Shown here: positions 42,363-53,692 of the stretch, one piece after another
Numbering within the stretch: the stretch's first letter is position 1
How the letters are laid out: each line of letters opens with the position of its first letter
Assembly (NCBI RefSeq): GCF_019112545.1
Contig: NW_025064881.1
Coordinates: 380,309-444,308 of the forward strand
DNA length: 64,000 nt
Source: Guyanagaster necrorhizus
Taxonomy: Eukaryota > Basidiomycota > Agaricomycetes > Agaricales > Physalacriaceae
Direction: 5' to 3'
Made by a program: the position numbers and the translations under genes
Notes under the pieces: generated by a model
Seen by the model: only the letters and a program-made list of their open reading frames with translations
Told to the model about the DNA's origin: nothing
Databases searched by the model: none

Positions 42363-44640
42363 TCACACAGACCTTTCCTCATTGATGAGTTCTAAAGCCT
42401 TCTCGCTCCTAGCTTTTATCGTGCACTTGAACGACGCCGGATGGCTAAATGAAAACATTTACTCTTCTTGCCAGAGGTAGGTCTATACCGACAACTTTTT
42501 CTCCACTTTTGTCTCCTGACCTTCTTTTTCACAGCTTGCGTGCCGTACTCGCCTTGATTTCCGTGTCTCTATCGTCACCCTCTTTTCGAGCTTCTCAACT
42601 CGTAACCAACCTAGTCTGAGAACGTCGTCCAGTTCCCGTTTTATTTGGTCGTCTGCCCGACAACGGCTTCAAGATACGCCTTTTGAGAAACACCATGCCA
42701 TGACACGAGGAAGCTCGTGTCTTACCTGATAGTCCCTGAGGTATTCTCTGTGTCCGGCTCAAAAACAATGCCATTTTCAGAATATTTCGAGATGTTGAAG
42801 ACCGCTAACACCATAGCACATGAAATAAATATCGAGGCGTCGGCTAGAACCCTTCCTGGATTCTTGATCAATATGAATCTTCGGTGGCATGTGCCTGAGA
42901 AACCATACCCGGGCAAATCCTGTTGAGATTTGGTTTTCATGGCTTAATTGTCACATTCTATTTATATATATATATTTACTGCTTACCTTATACATTGACA
43001 TTTTCGTACCCTATCGACTTGACTCGGAACCCCCACTGTCCCTACTCTGTATGACGGAATATACCTTCCTTCTGAGCCCACCTAAATTCCAGAAAATCCT
43101 GCAAAGGTTATAATAAACCAAATGCACACTCAGATCCGTGCAGAGGAATTACCATAGGCCGAATCCAAATGCCAATTTATTAGGATCAAATTCAGGCTCC
43201 TTGATCTCTGTTCAGATAAATCTCTCTGCCTTGAACTCAAATGGCTGATCATATACCTCAGGATCATGAAGCATTCTCCTGTCAATGGGTATGCACATTA
43301 GGTCAGGTTTCAAACGGGATTGACACTTTCATACCAGATGTTCGCGATGACCAAGGAACCCTTCGGAATGAAATAACCGAATTGAACATCAGTAACACAA
43401 TGGGAAAGGCCTAGGTACCAAAACGTGGTGAAAAACTGCGGAAAAAATGCATGTGTTCAATTCTGACCTGCAGGTGCTACGGTGTGCCATCGGGTGACTT
43501 CGAGCGCTAGTGCATTGACATACGGGAGGTGCTCTCGGTCATCGAATCGAGGTAACCTCCCATCCCCGATCACCGCGTCGATCTCGGCTTGTGCCTTTGC
43601 CTGTACGTCGGGATATAGAAGCATCGCTTTAAAAAAAGTGTAGATAGATGGGACGGTCTGAATCTATGATCAGGTCGAACATTGAATGAGGAAAGAGGAA
43701 CTTACTGTGTCAGCTCCACCTACAGAAAACGGGAGGAATTATAGAGAGTCGGAATTAATGAATGGTTCGCTGACCGGCGTATAGAGTCGCTACAGCTAGG
43801 TATAAGATAATATTCCACTAACAATTTCTTGCTTTACATAGTTATGTGGCTTTTCCACGAATTCGTTCAGTGCTGAAGCCCACGCTCCATCGGTCCGTTT
43901 GAATCCAGCTCCAGGAAACCAGTCTGAGATGCGGCTTATGGAGCTTCCTAGATGCAGAGAGGATCTTAGGAAGCGTCAAAGCCTACGGATTGGAATAAGG
44001 TCGACTAAGAAGCCGCCAGATGTCGCTGCGAGGGACAATTGGTTCACCGTTCGTTCAGCCAGCTCCACGAATGGGTCATCCTTCTCTTGGATCATGTATC
44101 CATGCGAGATTTGCAGAATTACGGCTGCGGCAGTCCTTATTACTCCGTCAATTATCAATGGCACTTCCGACGGAGCCAACCAGACTCACTTCCGGATATG
44201 TTCAGAAAGGCTTTCGGGTGCAGTGACGATCCTGTTCAGACAACGACGCGTCTCCTGCTCCAACATCGGCAGAAATCGCTTCATGGTCGCGTTGCTGCCG
44301 AAAAGCTGATGGGCTAACCGACGGTGGTTTCGAAAACGCGCTCCATATGGCATAAGAGCGAGAGACTTTTTCCATCCGACAAGCTCACCGCCCATTCCGC
44401 CGACCGGTCCTATCTGAGTAGATAGAACTTTTTTTGTCCCGTATGTCGATAGCCGTCTGAGTAGAATTTACGACAACCAGGTGCCGCCCAAAGATGGAAA
44501 CCGAAATTATGTCGCCTGATGAAAAACTGAGTAAGTAATGATGTTGGATAAATGATGAAAAGTATACCGTATTTGTTTCCCCATTTAGCGAAAGTGAGCC
44601 ATTCTTTCTCAGTGGGCACATCGAGGATGTGGTGCGACCC
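42363..44640 (-). pseudogene. Cytochrome P450 pseudogene (copy 2)
   Basis: A close relative of the intact P450, minus strand. The last exon is at 42,450-42,363 (SHPASFKCTIKARS...) and VLADASIFISCAM lies at about 42,800. PERFI-region sequence lies near 43,200, the ExxR exon near 43,500, and the amino part at 44,000-44,640. Damage: the membrane anchor and proline-rich hinge are missing (sequence identity stops near 44,640). TGA replaces an arginine codon at 43,214-43,212, and FGFGRR has become FGFG-L-W. The exon corresponding to 54,750-54,830 of copy 3 is deleted near 43,785. A 171-bp insertion splits the heme-cysteine exon. It cannot make a working enzyme. Confidence 0.85.
42915..43101. mobile_element. 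Small MITE-like insertion with 8-bp target duplication
   Basis: AAATCCTG occurs at 42,915-42,922 and 43,094-43,101, while the intact P450 has this sequence only once at the corresponding intron-exon border. The 171 bp between is foreign, AT-rich and contains a TA run. Its ends (TTGAGATTTGG and, inverted, TCTGGAATTTAGG) are only loosely similar. An 8-bp duplication is typical of hAT-type elements. Confidence 0.6.
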
Positions 44641-44691
44641 ACGGCCATGATCCTTTCGGTATTAACAACAACTCTAACCAATGTACAACTT

Positions 44692-45229
44692 TTGCTCTGA
44701 GTCTGACTGGTCGACTAAAAACGAAGTAGGGCTAGCCGGGCCGCTTTTTTGTGCCAACTGGAATTTCCAAACTACATCTGGAGGCCCTGTGAGCTTTGCA
44801 CCTGCCCTTCCTGATGTTCTCACATGGCTTCCTCTACTAGGTTTTGGTCGACATTCGAGACCTGTGCACGACTTTCGTGCGCGCCGTCGAAAAAGATGAA
44901 GCCAACGGACGTCGATTTGTTCTAGTAAGCGCTGCACATCAGGAGTCTTACAATCAATTTAAATGTCGTAGGGCTGCTCTAACGTTTCTATTTTTCCGTC
45001 GGAATTCGTATCAATTTTTGCCAAGGAGTTTCCTGAACGCGCACACTTATTGTCTTCTGTGCCAGTGGATCTTGTCAACACGCCCGTGTTCACCATCGAT
45101 AGCAGTGAGACTGAAAGAGCACTTGACATGAAGTTCAGATCGCCGGAAGAGACACTAATCGATACTGCGAGGTGGATGATAGATAATGGCGGGGAGCAAG
45201 CTTGGAAAGGTGTTGAAACAAGATATTAG
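44692..45229 (+). pseudogene. C-terminal fragment of an NAD(P)-dependent epimerase/reductase
   Basis: The plus strand reads VDIRDLCTTFVRAVEKDEANGRRFVL, and after a likely intron FAKEFPERAHLLSSVPVDLV, then FTIDSSETERALDMKF and RSPEETLIDTARWMIDNGG, ending TAG 45,227-45,229. This is the carboxyl half of the dihydroflavonol-reductase-like short-chain family (VDIRDLA..., KFRSLEETV...). The Rossmann nucleotide-binding start (GxxGxxG) and the YxxxK catalytic part are absent: the recognisable sequence begins within about 50-100 bp of the point where P450 copy 2 is cut off. A truncated gene, probably dead. Confidence 0.55.
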
Positions 45230-45270
45230 ACGTACATCTACTAGTTACACGGGAAGAACTCCTGTGGATA

Positions 45271-46290
45271 TCACACTGTATAATTCACGACATCAAATCC
45301 CTGCCCATAAGCCTCATCCCAATCGAATAAGCTCTCGTGATTCTCCTTCCCAAACGCATCAATCAACTTTTGAGACTCCTCGGGTACCCCATTAACTACT
45401 GGTTTCGCCAAATTTCTCGTCTTTCCGACAGCCCCTTGCCCATAAATCAAGCTCGAATCGTTCGTCAAATAAGTGCCAATATGCCTAAACGTCAAGCTAA
45501 TTCTCTCGCCTCCAAAAGCAGTCTCGACATCGCTCTTAGTCTTCACCGGACGGTTGTCTCGATGAATACCATGCAGCCACTCGCGATTCGTGTTAAGCCC
45601 CATAACAAACATAGAATTATGCGGTAGCGGGATACGCTGAGCACATTTCGTAGGAGAGAGATCTTTTTTCCTGCGCAGAAACATCACGCGCTGGGCGCCG
45701 ATGCTGACGTTCACGATGCTGGAACCTCAGACGACATCGATAGTTTTATCAGAATGCTCGGAGATATAATCGTCCCCGCTACGATAGTGCTGTATCAGAG
45801 CGTGGTTAACGGGGTGGTTTACTGGCTTTGAAACAGCTTGGGCAATGAGGGAAATGGTAGGCATGAATGGACGGAGAAGAGGAGATTCGTCAGCGGGGTG
45901 GCGGTAGAGTGGGAAGCTGGTGACACAACAGTCAGTCAAAAAGGGCCAGACAGGAACATTTTATAACAAACCTCCCGTCTTCTTCGAGGACTCCTTCCAC
46001 AGCGACAAGTCGCGGAACTTCACCCCCTGCCAATTCCCCCCCTTAGCGTCTCAATGTCACTTCAACTTTTACAACAGCTAACCTCTATGAAACATCGTAT
46101 GCCAATGCACTTCGCGCTTCAAACTCTCGAAAGCGATGCCAGCCAAGTCATCTGCAAGCAAATTCTCAACGATACAAGTGTCTCCGGAGCCGATCCTGTC
46201 TCCGACGCCCAAGATGGGACTTGGAGACTCGGATCCTTGAAAGGAGTGCCGGGTGTTCGAGGCTTTGACGCGTCAAATGTGATAGTCTGC
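45271..46290 (-). pseudogene. AlkB-like 2OG-Fe(II) dioxygenase, nonsense-mutated
   Basis: The minus-strand pieces match the AlkB-type family that oxidatively demethylates nucleic acids: EVHWHTMFHR (about 46,100), VPRLVAVEGVLEEDGR (about 46,000), FPLYRHPADESP, then YRSGDDYISEHSDKTIDVV with the iron-binding H-x-D, GSSIVNVSIGAQRVMFLR, SMFVMGLNTNREWLHGIHRD with the distal histidine, and RISLTFRHIG with the 2OG-binding arginine. A TGA at 45,729-45,727 stands where arginine is expected (CGA to TGA) and splits the protein in the catalytic core; no intron explains it. The amino end could not be traced in one frame. A single-base read error at this stop cannot be excluded. Confidence 0.6.
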
Positions 46291-46547
46291 ATATTCACCA
46301 GAACGTTAAGTCAGAAGCGATGTCGGCTCGGAACCATCAACAACACTAGGCAAAATTATAGCTGCTCCGAAACATTATTCCTAGTCTCGTAAACCACGAT
46401 CCGTATGAAGATAAGTCGTTCAATACAAACATCCCACCTCCGAAATATAGCGCTGCCACTTTGAGCATCATTTCCAGCGTAATCCGTATTACTGTATAAT
46501 TCACCTTATTGATTTGTAGTTAGTCTGTGCATCCGGACAAATGGAAC

Positions 46548-47515
46548 TCAGAAACGAATTTCACGGTGCCAGTCAAAATTTCCTCCTTTCTTGTACAGTG
46601 CCAACTTGTACAAGGCAAGTTCTATGCTTTTACCGACGAACAATGTAGAAAGAAGGGACCGTTTAATCTTGTTCATAAGGCTCTGTTCACGATCTTTAGC
46701 GTAAACTTCCAAGTTCTCCAAGATTATTTCGCGACCTCTGTGATAATTCGTGTCATAGATAGTTTGACCACCTAGGGGAAGATGATACAATGGTGAGCGA
46801 AGAGTGCCAATGAGAAAGGCGGACGAAGGTGGTGTACCTTTCCCGAAGGATGAAGGTTGTGATGCGTCAAGGATAGTTCCTACATCAGATGCAGTGAGCG
46901 TACCAAAATTTGACAGTAGAAGCCTCGTCCCATCCAGAAACTCGGTTTTCGAGATAGCAATTTGTCTCGTTCCAGAGTGAACGAAACGAAAGGATAGGTC
47001 TGTATTTTATCGAGAGCGCCGGCGATGGGCGTTGCGGAAGTCGTCCGTCCACAAGCTCCTACCTTCAATCTTGTCGGCGGTAAATTCGCAGCCATTGTGG
47101 TAATTTGCGTCAATACCCGTCTGATCGTCTGGTAGAAGTGTTCAGTTATAATTCCGAGACGGCTAAAAACAGAGCCCATACCTTGGTCATAGGATGGTCT
47201 CTGCGATGCGTCGAGCATAATAGCATCAACATCAGGTGCAACGAGTGTGTCAAACGTGAGACCGTCTTGAATTTTGTCTTTATATCTGAGAGAGCAGTTA
47301 ATCCCCGATGATGTCAAAGGAAATGAAAGAAAGGGGATGGATTGGATTTTGTCGAGGGCATTGGTGACAGGAGAATGCATAATGACAGGGATATGTTTCC
47401 CGTTGCGATCGACTTGATAAACATCTTGAAGCATGCGATGATAGTCTTTTTCTAGCTTCAGATATTCCTCTTGGATTCTATGCAGAGTAAAAACTTCATG
47501 TTCGGCGTCGGCCAT
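46548..47515 (-). pseudogene. Relic of another 2OG-Fe(II) oxygenase
   Basis: Minus-strand pieces of a fungal 2OG-oxygenase family: LVAPDVDAIMLDASQ (about 47,230), a second similar stretch in a shifted frame (TLTASDVGTILDASQ, about 46,880), and ELALYKLALYKKGGNFDWHRE at 46,580, where the family normally continues as KPHRDT with the iron ligands. The sequence stops right after that point, so the catalytic core is missing. The block ALDKIQ..PF.SF occurs twice, indicating an internal duplication. One shift of frame near 46,960 and truncation make it a relic. Confidence 0.45.
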
Positions 47516-48663
47516 TATGCGGAAGATCTAGCGGATACGAAACGTAGTCACGTGGAATTTAGGGCAGGCTTCAGCGTATCACCCTTACGCTTACAGTTTA
47601 CACGCCGTTAGCGGTCTTCCCTCTCTTGAACGGTGCGAGGCAGCTACGATGAATGTAATCCACATGTATCCAACGCGCGGTGGCCCTAACCAGGAATTTC
47701 ACTCAAAACGCCACCCGAAAATTCCAACGAAGAAATGTCGGTTCTTGAATGCAACAGCAATCGGTGCTTTTTCGCACTAGCCGTCATCGTTGCAAGAAGC
47801 ATATTACGGAAGGTCACGTCTGTATTTTTTTTTGTAGCTTTAGGTATCCATAGGTATGTTGGAAACGAGGAGATAATGTCAGTTTGCAGCATTTTTGAGT
47901 CGTGACGCTGCAGACAGGTCAGGTCTTCTTTTCTTCCTTGGCTTTACTCTGTGGTTCCTTACCATCTCACAGGTAGTATCTCGTGAGGTCAATCCATATA
48001 CTGGGGCCTGAAGTGGGGTGTGCCATGGCGACTTGTCTCTTCGACGTCGCTGCGGATGCTGGACTTCGAACCTGTCTCGCCGTAAGGCCAGAAGAACGGT
48101 ATCGTAACTTGGGATTATCAAAGCAGGTGCGTATGTGCACCTTAAAATCTGCCGTCGTCCTTATCATTCCATAGGCATGCCAGTTTTGTTGAAGCATTTC
48201 GCAATACTTCCAGATGATACCGACGAACAGCTTATGTCAGCAAACCCATATCAATGTAACTCTGCTTGGGATCAAACACTGACCGTCCCTGCTGTATCCT
48301 GCTGCACACAACACTATAATTGACAGATCTTGAGGTTCGCTTTGATCGTGCCTATGCTTGAAGCAAATCTTGTCATGCAGCGAAGGACAACTTATGTCTC
48401 ATAGTCCCTTCATATGCTGCACACTGATAAAAGACACCTCAAAGGTCTGTCAAATTTTATGAGTTTGACATCATCTCTGACTCTTACTTTATTTGCCAGG
48501 TAGAAGGTAACTGACGAAGCCATACTATCAAAATCATATTGTTGTGACATGCACAAGTCTAAGTACTATATATATAGGATACTTGGTTACTATACTGTTT
48601 TTAAGAACCTATAGGACAATCTATTTGGGGGTCAAAGTATTTCTGATCTGTCTAATTTAGCCG
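47516..48663. other. Intergenic, transition into CpG-free DNA
   Basis: No gene recognised. CpG becomes rare from about 48,400 and is absent after 48,663. Confidence 0.45.
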
Positions 48664-49295
48664 ATCATAGAAAAATTTCTATCCATTAATAGCATTTGCT
48701 AGGCTGACTATTTGAGCAATCTGTCTATTCATTTGATAGTATCTGCTGAGTTGGCTACCTGCTCAGAATATAATGCTGATGGTAACTAAGCACTTCTAAA
48801 TAATATATAAATTTTTAAAGTATTAATGTCCAATAAAATAAGTGTCTACTATATGTAGAAATTTATATTGGCATATCAAAAATCACTCTTGCAGCTAGAC
48901 AGACTTTAAATCTTTCCTTCAAAGTATATATTTCAGCTAGAAATCTTTACACATTGCAAAATATATAATAAGAGTAAGATGATTATATATTTTTATCATC
49001 TGTTGATTTTCAAAGTGCATCTTTTTCTGATAAAGAATTATATACAGTAGTTGATATATCAGTATCAGTTTTTTACCATGTTATAATCAAATAAATCTGA
49101 AACTTGTTTTTCATGATGATATTTTAAAATGATCATCTTTTTAATATGCAGTGTTGATACTTTGTTGATGCTTTATTATTAGTTTTTACTGTGTCACTGC
49201 ATGCTATATAAGAAGAGATTTAATGTGTATCATATCTACTAACTACTCTCTCTAAGCCTCTTGCTTGCCTTCTACCTTCACCCATACTTCTCCAA

Positions 49296-50593
49296 TGGTC
49301 ACTCAGATTAATATACCATCAGATCTTACTGATGCAAACAAAGCTTTCATGTCTCAAGGCTTCAATGCTGACTTGAATTCAATAATACTGTGCTCTCTAT
49401 TAAATGGTATGCAGATTTATTTAAACTTGTGATATTTGTACTTATTATAACTTTATATAGGAATATATACTGGAATTGTTGCTGTTACACTTTGGAATAT
49501 CTGTGAGTGAAATATATCTGCTATACTATTTAAGCTGAGATAAACACAGTTATATANNNNNNNNNNNNNNNNNNNNNNNNNNNNNNNNNNNNNNNNNNNN
49601 NNNNNNNNNNNNNNNNNNNNNNNNNNNNNNNNNNNNNNNNNNNNNNNNNNNNNNNNNNNNNNNNNNNNNNNNNNNNNNNNNNNNNNNNNNNNNNNNNNNN
49701 NNNNNNNNNNNNNNNNNNNNNNNNNNNNNNNNNNNNNNNNNNNNNNNNNNNNNNNNNNNNNNNNNNNNNNNNNNNNNNNNNNNNNNNNNNNNNNNNNNNN
49801 NNNNNNNNNNNNNNNNNNNNNNNNNNNNNNNNNNNNNNNNNNNNNNNNNNNNNNNNNNNNNNNNNNNNNNNNNNNNNNNNNCTGCAATTGGTAAGATCTC
49901 TCACATCTTTTTATTTTATTAATTTACTCAAAAGTCAATGTAGTCTTCAAAATTATTATTACTTATAATGACTATACCATGATCAACATCTCTACTCTTG
50001 ATTATATCCTCTATTCATCTTTTACTCTTGCTTCCATCTTGTGGTGCACCTTATCTATCATCTACCACATTATTACTGTTGCACAAGCAGGAAATGAAAT
50101 AGGAGGTGGAGTCAGAGTTTATTATCCTGTTATTAAAATCTTGGTGGAGTCATCAGCACTTTATTCTATATCTTTGATTTTATATATAATCTTCTTTGCT
50201 TGTGACACTTCTATAACAGGTTACTTTGACTTTCTAGCAGCAATTGCAAGGGTATGTTTACATTCTATTGTTGACTTTATATCTGACAGATATTATATAG
50301 GGCATTGCTCCAACTCTTCTTGTTGGACATGTTGCAGCAGGTCATACTCATCCAGACAATTCTTGGCAGGAAAGCACTGCATCAAGCTCACTTCACTTTG
50401 GGATACATTCTGGAGATCATGACTCCCAGCAGGACTCCATAATGAATGGTGACCTTGAAGCTCAACAGATGATAGATGATGAATATGGCCATCACATTGC
50501 AGTGGAATCCCAGGAAGATATTGGTATCAACAGTTCAGAGGGCATCATCCATAGAGACTATAATGGGCTTGATGTGTTGGAGATACAAGTATA
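49296..50593 (+). CDS. Multi-pass membrane protein gene in CpG-free DNA (gap inside)
   Basis: Relative of 28,274-29,560. The first exon MVTQINIPSDLTDANKAFMS...LCSLLNG is spliced (GTATGC...TATAG) to IYTGIVAVTLWNI, and the next intron (GTGAGT...CACAG) runs into the assembly gap. After the gap: YSSFTLASILWCTLSIIYHI, GGGVRVYYPVIKILVESSAL, LILYIIFFACD, FLAAIAR, then a spliced last exon IAPTLLVGHVAAGHTHPDNSW continuing to a TAG at 50,591-50,593. All visible exons are open and the splice sites intact, even though CpG is completely absent. About 160 aa may lie in or beside the gap. The function of the family is unknown. Confidence 0.6.
49557..49881. other. Assembly gap (Ns)
   Basis: 325 unknown bases inside the membrane-protein gene. 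Their true number is not known. Confidence 0.99.
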
Positions 50594-50951
50594 GTTGAAG
50601 CAGTTTGGTATTTACATTTCATATTATTTAATTCTTCCATTTCTTCTGTCTAGTTACATGCATACTGGGTATGCATAATATTTATATCTCATAGTTTTAT
50701 CTGCATACCTGCAGCAATTGACAATAAGACACTCAGACAAATATCCACCCATTCATAAGCTTTTATATCTTCCCTCAACTGACCCATGAACTATTGTATC
50801 TAAAGTTGAAGGCACACATACAGTGGTGATCCCACCATTCTTTGACATATACATAAGGAAGAAAATGCCAGTGAGTACACTTGCAATGCTTTTCCTCTCA
50901 GATGATCACATCAACTCTGTTAATTTGTCAAATACAATCTTACACTATCCT

Positions 50952-51892
50952 TCAAGCCCACTTCTTTACATCCTCGGTAGTAGGCCCAGTGGGATCGTCC
51001 GACGCAGCAAGGTTACACTGGTGGAACGCCCGAACCTGGTCCGAAGTGAAAGCACCGACGACGCTATGCAGCACACCGCGATTATGGAATATGACCAGAT
51101 CCTTCTCTTTCCAATCGTGCGGGTACACAAGCTAAGAATACAATCAAAAATTTCCCCTACACCCGACTAAAAGTAACCCACCTTTGGTGCAATAGCCGGA
51201 CGTTGCATCTTGTACAACAACCCTCGCACTTCCTTCAAGTCCGTAAGGCGTGCACCATCAGGATACAACATGCCTTCCTTGCTCTTTCCTTCCGGAATCG
51301 ACTCAACGAGCAACTCCGCCACACCACAAGGATGAACCTGGAAATGCAGTTCCCCCGTCACCGCATTCTTCCACACGACTGGCAGGATTTTCAGCTTCGC
51401 GTCTTCCCAGGGCGGGAGCTCGGTCAATGGCACTTCCAAACCCTCACACTCGATACCCAACCCGGTTGGCATCGCATGCGCGGGAGCCATCCACACGTAC
51501 GGGTGAGGCGCGTACTTGACTTTGGAATGCATGGCGAGACTCTTCAGCTAGGGAGGGAGGATATCGAACATGGTCTTCCCAGAGACGAATGCCGTTGTTC
51601 CCAGAGGTATAGGGAGCTCGTCGCCCGTCCCATCGTCGTATCGGCATACCTGCTGTGGATCAGTCGGCACGGTGAGGCCATACAGAGTGGTCACTCTAGG
51701 TGGGGATAAGTCGTACAAAGCCGCGTCAATGTGCCAGCGGTAGAATCGAGTTGCTCCCTTTGCCTCGTTAGGGAGTCTTCTAGGACCCGGAGGAAGTGGC
51801 GCGCGGCGGTGGTTTATGCGGAAGAGGAACCATGCAAGGACCAGACAAGCAAGCGCTATCGCAATATCAAGGGTCACAAGAGAGCTCGACAT
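50952..51892 (-). pseudogene. Chimera: P450 membrane anchor fused to xanthine-dioxygenase-like domain, with stop
   Basis: The minus-strand frame opens as a P450 of the family seen at 31,878: SLVTLDIAIALACLVLAW and PLPPGPRRLP. It then changes, within one open frame, to NEAKGATRFYRWHIDAALYDL. That is the start of the iron-binding HxD part of a TauD-type 2-oxoglutarate dioxygenase resembling fungal xanthine dioxygenase (YDDGTGDELPIPLGTTAF, VSGKTMFDILPP). A TAG at about 51,551 stands where GAG (Glu) is expected; the frame then continues to VLHSVVGAF with the distal histidine and ends TGA 50,954-50,952. One intron near 51,130-51,180. The dioxygenase amino end is absent. Because of the stop I call it a pseudogene. 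Confidence 0.7.
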
Positions 51893-53692
51893 TCTTCAAA
51901 GGAGGGTTATCGATGGTTGGAGCGGTCGTAATGCATCCTTCTAAGAGCGCTGCTCAGTCCAAAGAATTCCCGCCGGCGATACTGAGATATTGAACAAGCA
52001 CGAGAGATCTTGCAACAGAGATTCTGAAAAAACACCGTAGAGCGGCAGTCATACAGCTCCGAGTCTTGTGAGGACTACTATATGTCACATCTTCTGTTTC
52101 CGGACACTGCATGAAGGAAAACAACATGAAGAATGGTTGGCTCCGAGATTCATCCACCGACGTTGAGCGTTAAATTTTCATGGGGACCATTTTGAGTTAG
52201 ACTTGTGAGACTAGCGCTAAAACAGAGTCCATATCTCGACTCGTTGGAATACGACACGGCGTTTGCAGAGAAACCGTGCCGTCTATGTCGGAATTACTCT
52301 GATCATCTTCAATCCTATTATCCGATTGTCACTCGGATCAGATTTCTTGCGGGCAGGTTCAAGTTCGCACTGTGCACTGGCAGGGATTCTAAACGAGGGG
52401 TGGAGGCTGTTGTTCTGGCACTTAAGAGTCCGGTCGGTCGGTTCCGGGACCCTAAAAGGTTTCTCGATACCCTTTTATTTGAGGGATAGAGGTAGCATAG
52501 AGCACCCTGTGCCACAGTATAGTAGCGTAACACCTAGTTAGCAGGAGATGATGACCAAATTTTCAGCTCGGTAACCAACGTATGGACATTGATGTCCCTA
52601 GTCTCTTTACTATCCTGTATATGAAGCAAGCTGTCGATATAGTCTGGTCTTTCTGAGTTTATACTTGGCAGACAATACAGGTTTTGCTCAAAAAGGTTAT
52701 GATCGAATCTCATATGGCATTTATGATTTGCACGGCCTGCGCAGAGCGTTATCTCCATGTTCGACATTGTGTTGATGATTTATCTGCTGAAATGCCTAAT
52801 AAATGAATTAAACTCACAAGAATGGCCTTTTGTTTGTGATGTTTGTCTGAAAGACAACATGCAGACACCCAAATTTGAACTCAGGAAGCTAGGACCTTCT
52901 ATCACATAGAAGGGACTGTTACAGGACAACAGTATCCCTGCAATACCTTGGGGTTAGTTTGGCAACCTACATTTTGGCGGGCTGATCTCAACTGCGCTTG
53001 CTGCCTGGATATCAGTAAAAAAATTTGCCCTGACTGTTGAGATAGACGGCAATTTTGTGGGGAATTCCCCATTTGTTCACCGGGATACCAGCAGGGAAGT
53101 CAAACCCTTCCTTGCGAACAGGTGAGGGTTGTCATCGTTCGGCTATCTATTCATCTACATTTGTGTACACTATTAGAATCAATGCTTTGTAGTAAATAAA
53201 GCCGAGGAGGTGAACAAGCCTCAAACGAAGAACCCGACTAGATATACGACACTTGATATTTTAACATTGACTCGTCAATCCGCAGGCAATTTGTTTATAT
53301 CGGTATTTTCTGGCAGTCAGAATGGTGTTCTATACCGGCATCCAAGGTACTGCAGTAAGAACACTCTGAGGCGCAGAGATCTTACCTTGCATGCGAGGAG
53401 GGATTCATAGTCCATGAATAGTCCTGTGGTTTTCATACAATCGTAGAAGGCTCCGGCGGGCGGCTATGATCTATGCGCGTCGCACGACACACGTGCAGAG
53501 TTGGAGCAGAAGATAGAATTGTTGGTGGAACTTGAACAATCAACATTTCGTCATGAACTAATTTCTGCCTGTTTACAAAGGGCATGGACTTCAACTTCGG
53601 CTAGCGATTCGGAGATGGTATTAAGGTATATCTACTGTTCTCTAGCGCCATTGAAAATGATGGTCGAAGAGATGAAACGACAGCTTCATTTC
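51893..53692. other. Intergenic, nothing recognised
   Basis: About 1.8 kb with short open frames but no domain. A stretch near 53,340-53,510 is loosely similar to 56,100 and 57,240 (see repeat there). Confidence 0.4.

Larger units (their letters stand above)
48664..50974. other. CpG-free AT-rich block
   Basis: By eye I find no CpG in the sequenced part of this block (nearly 2 kb outside the gap), whereas both flanks have ordinary CpG. It carries a membrane-protein gene and untranslated DNA, and ends inside the last exon of the chimeric dioxygenase at 50,975. Confidence 0.8.

Noticed and set aside
51203..51709. 168-residue plus-strand frame opposite the dioxygenase
   Set aside because: The minus strand encodes recognisable dioxygenase motifs; the plus frame has none.
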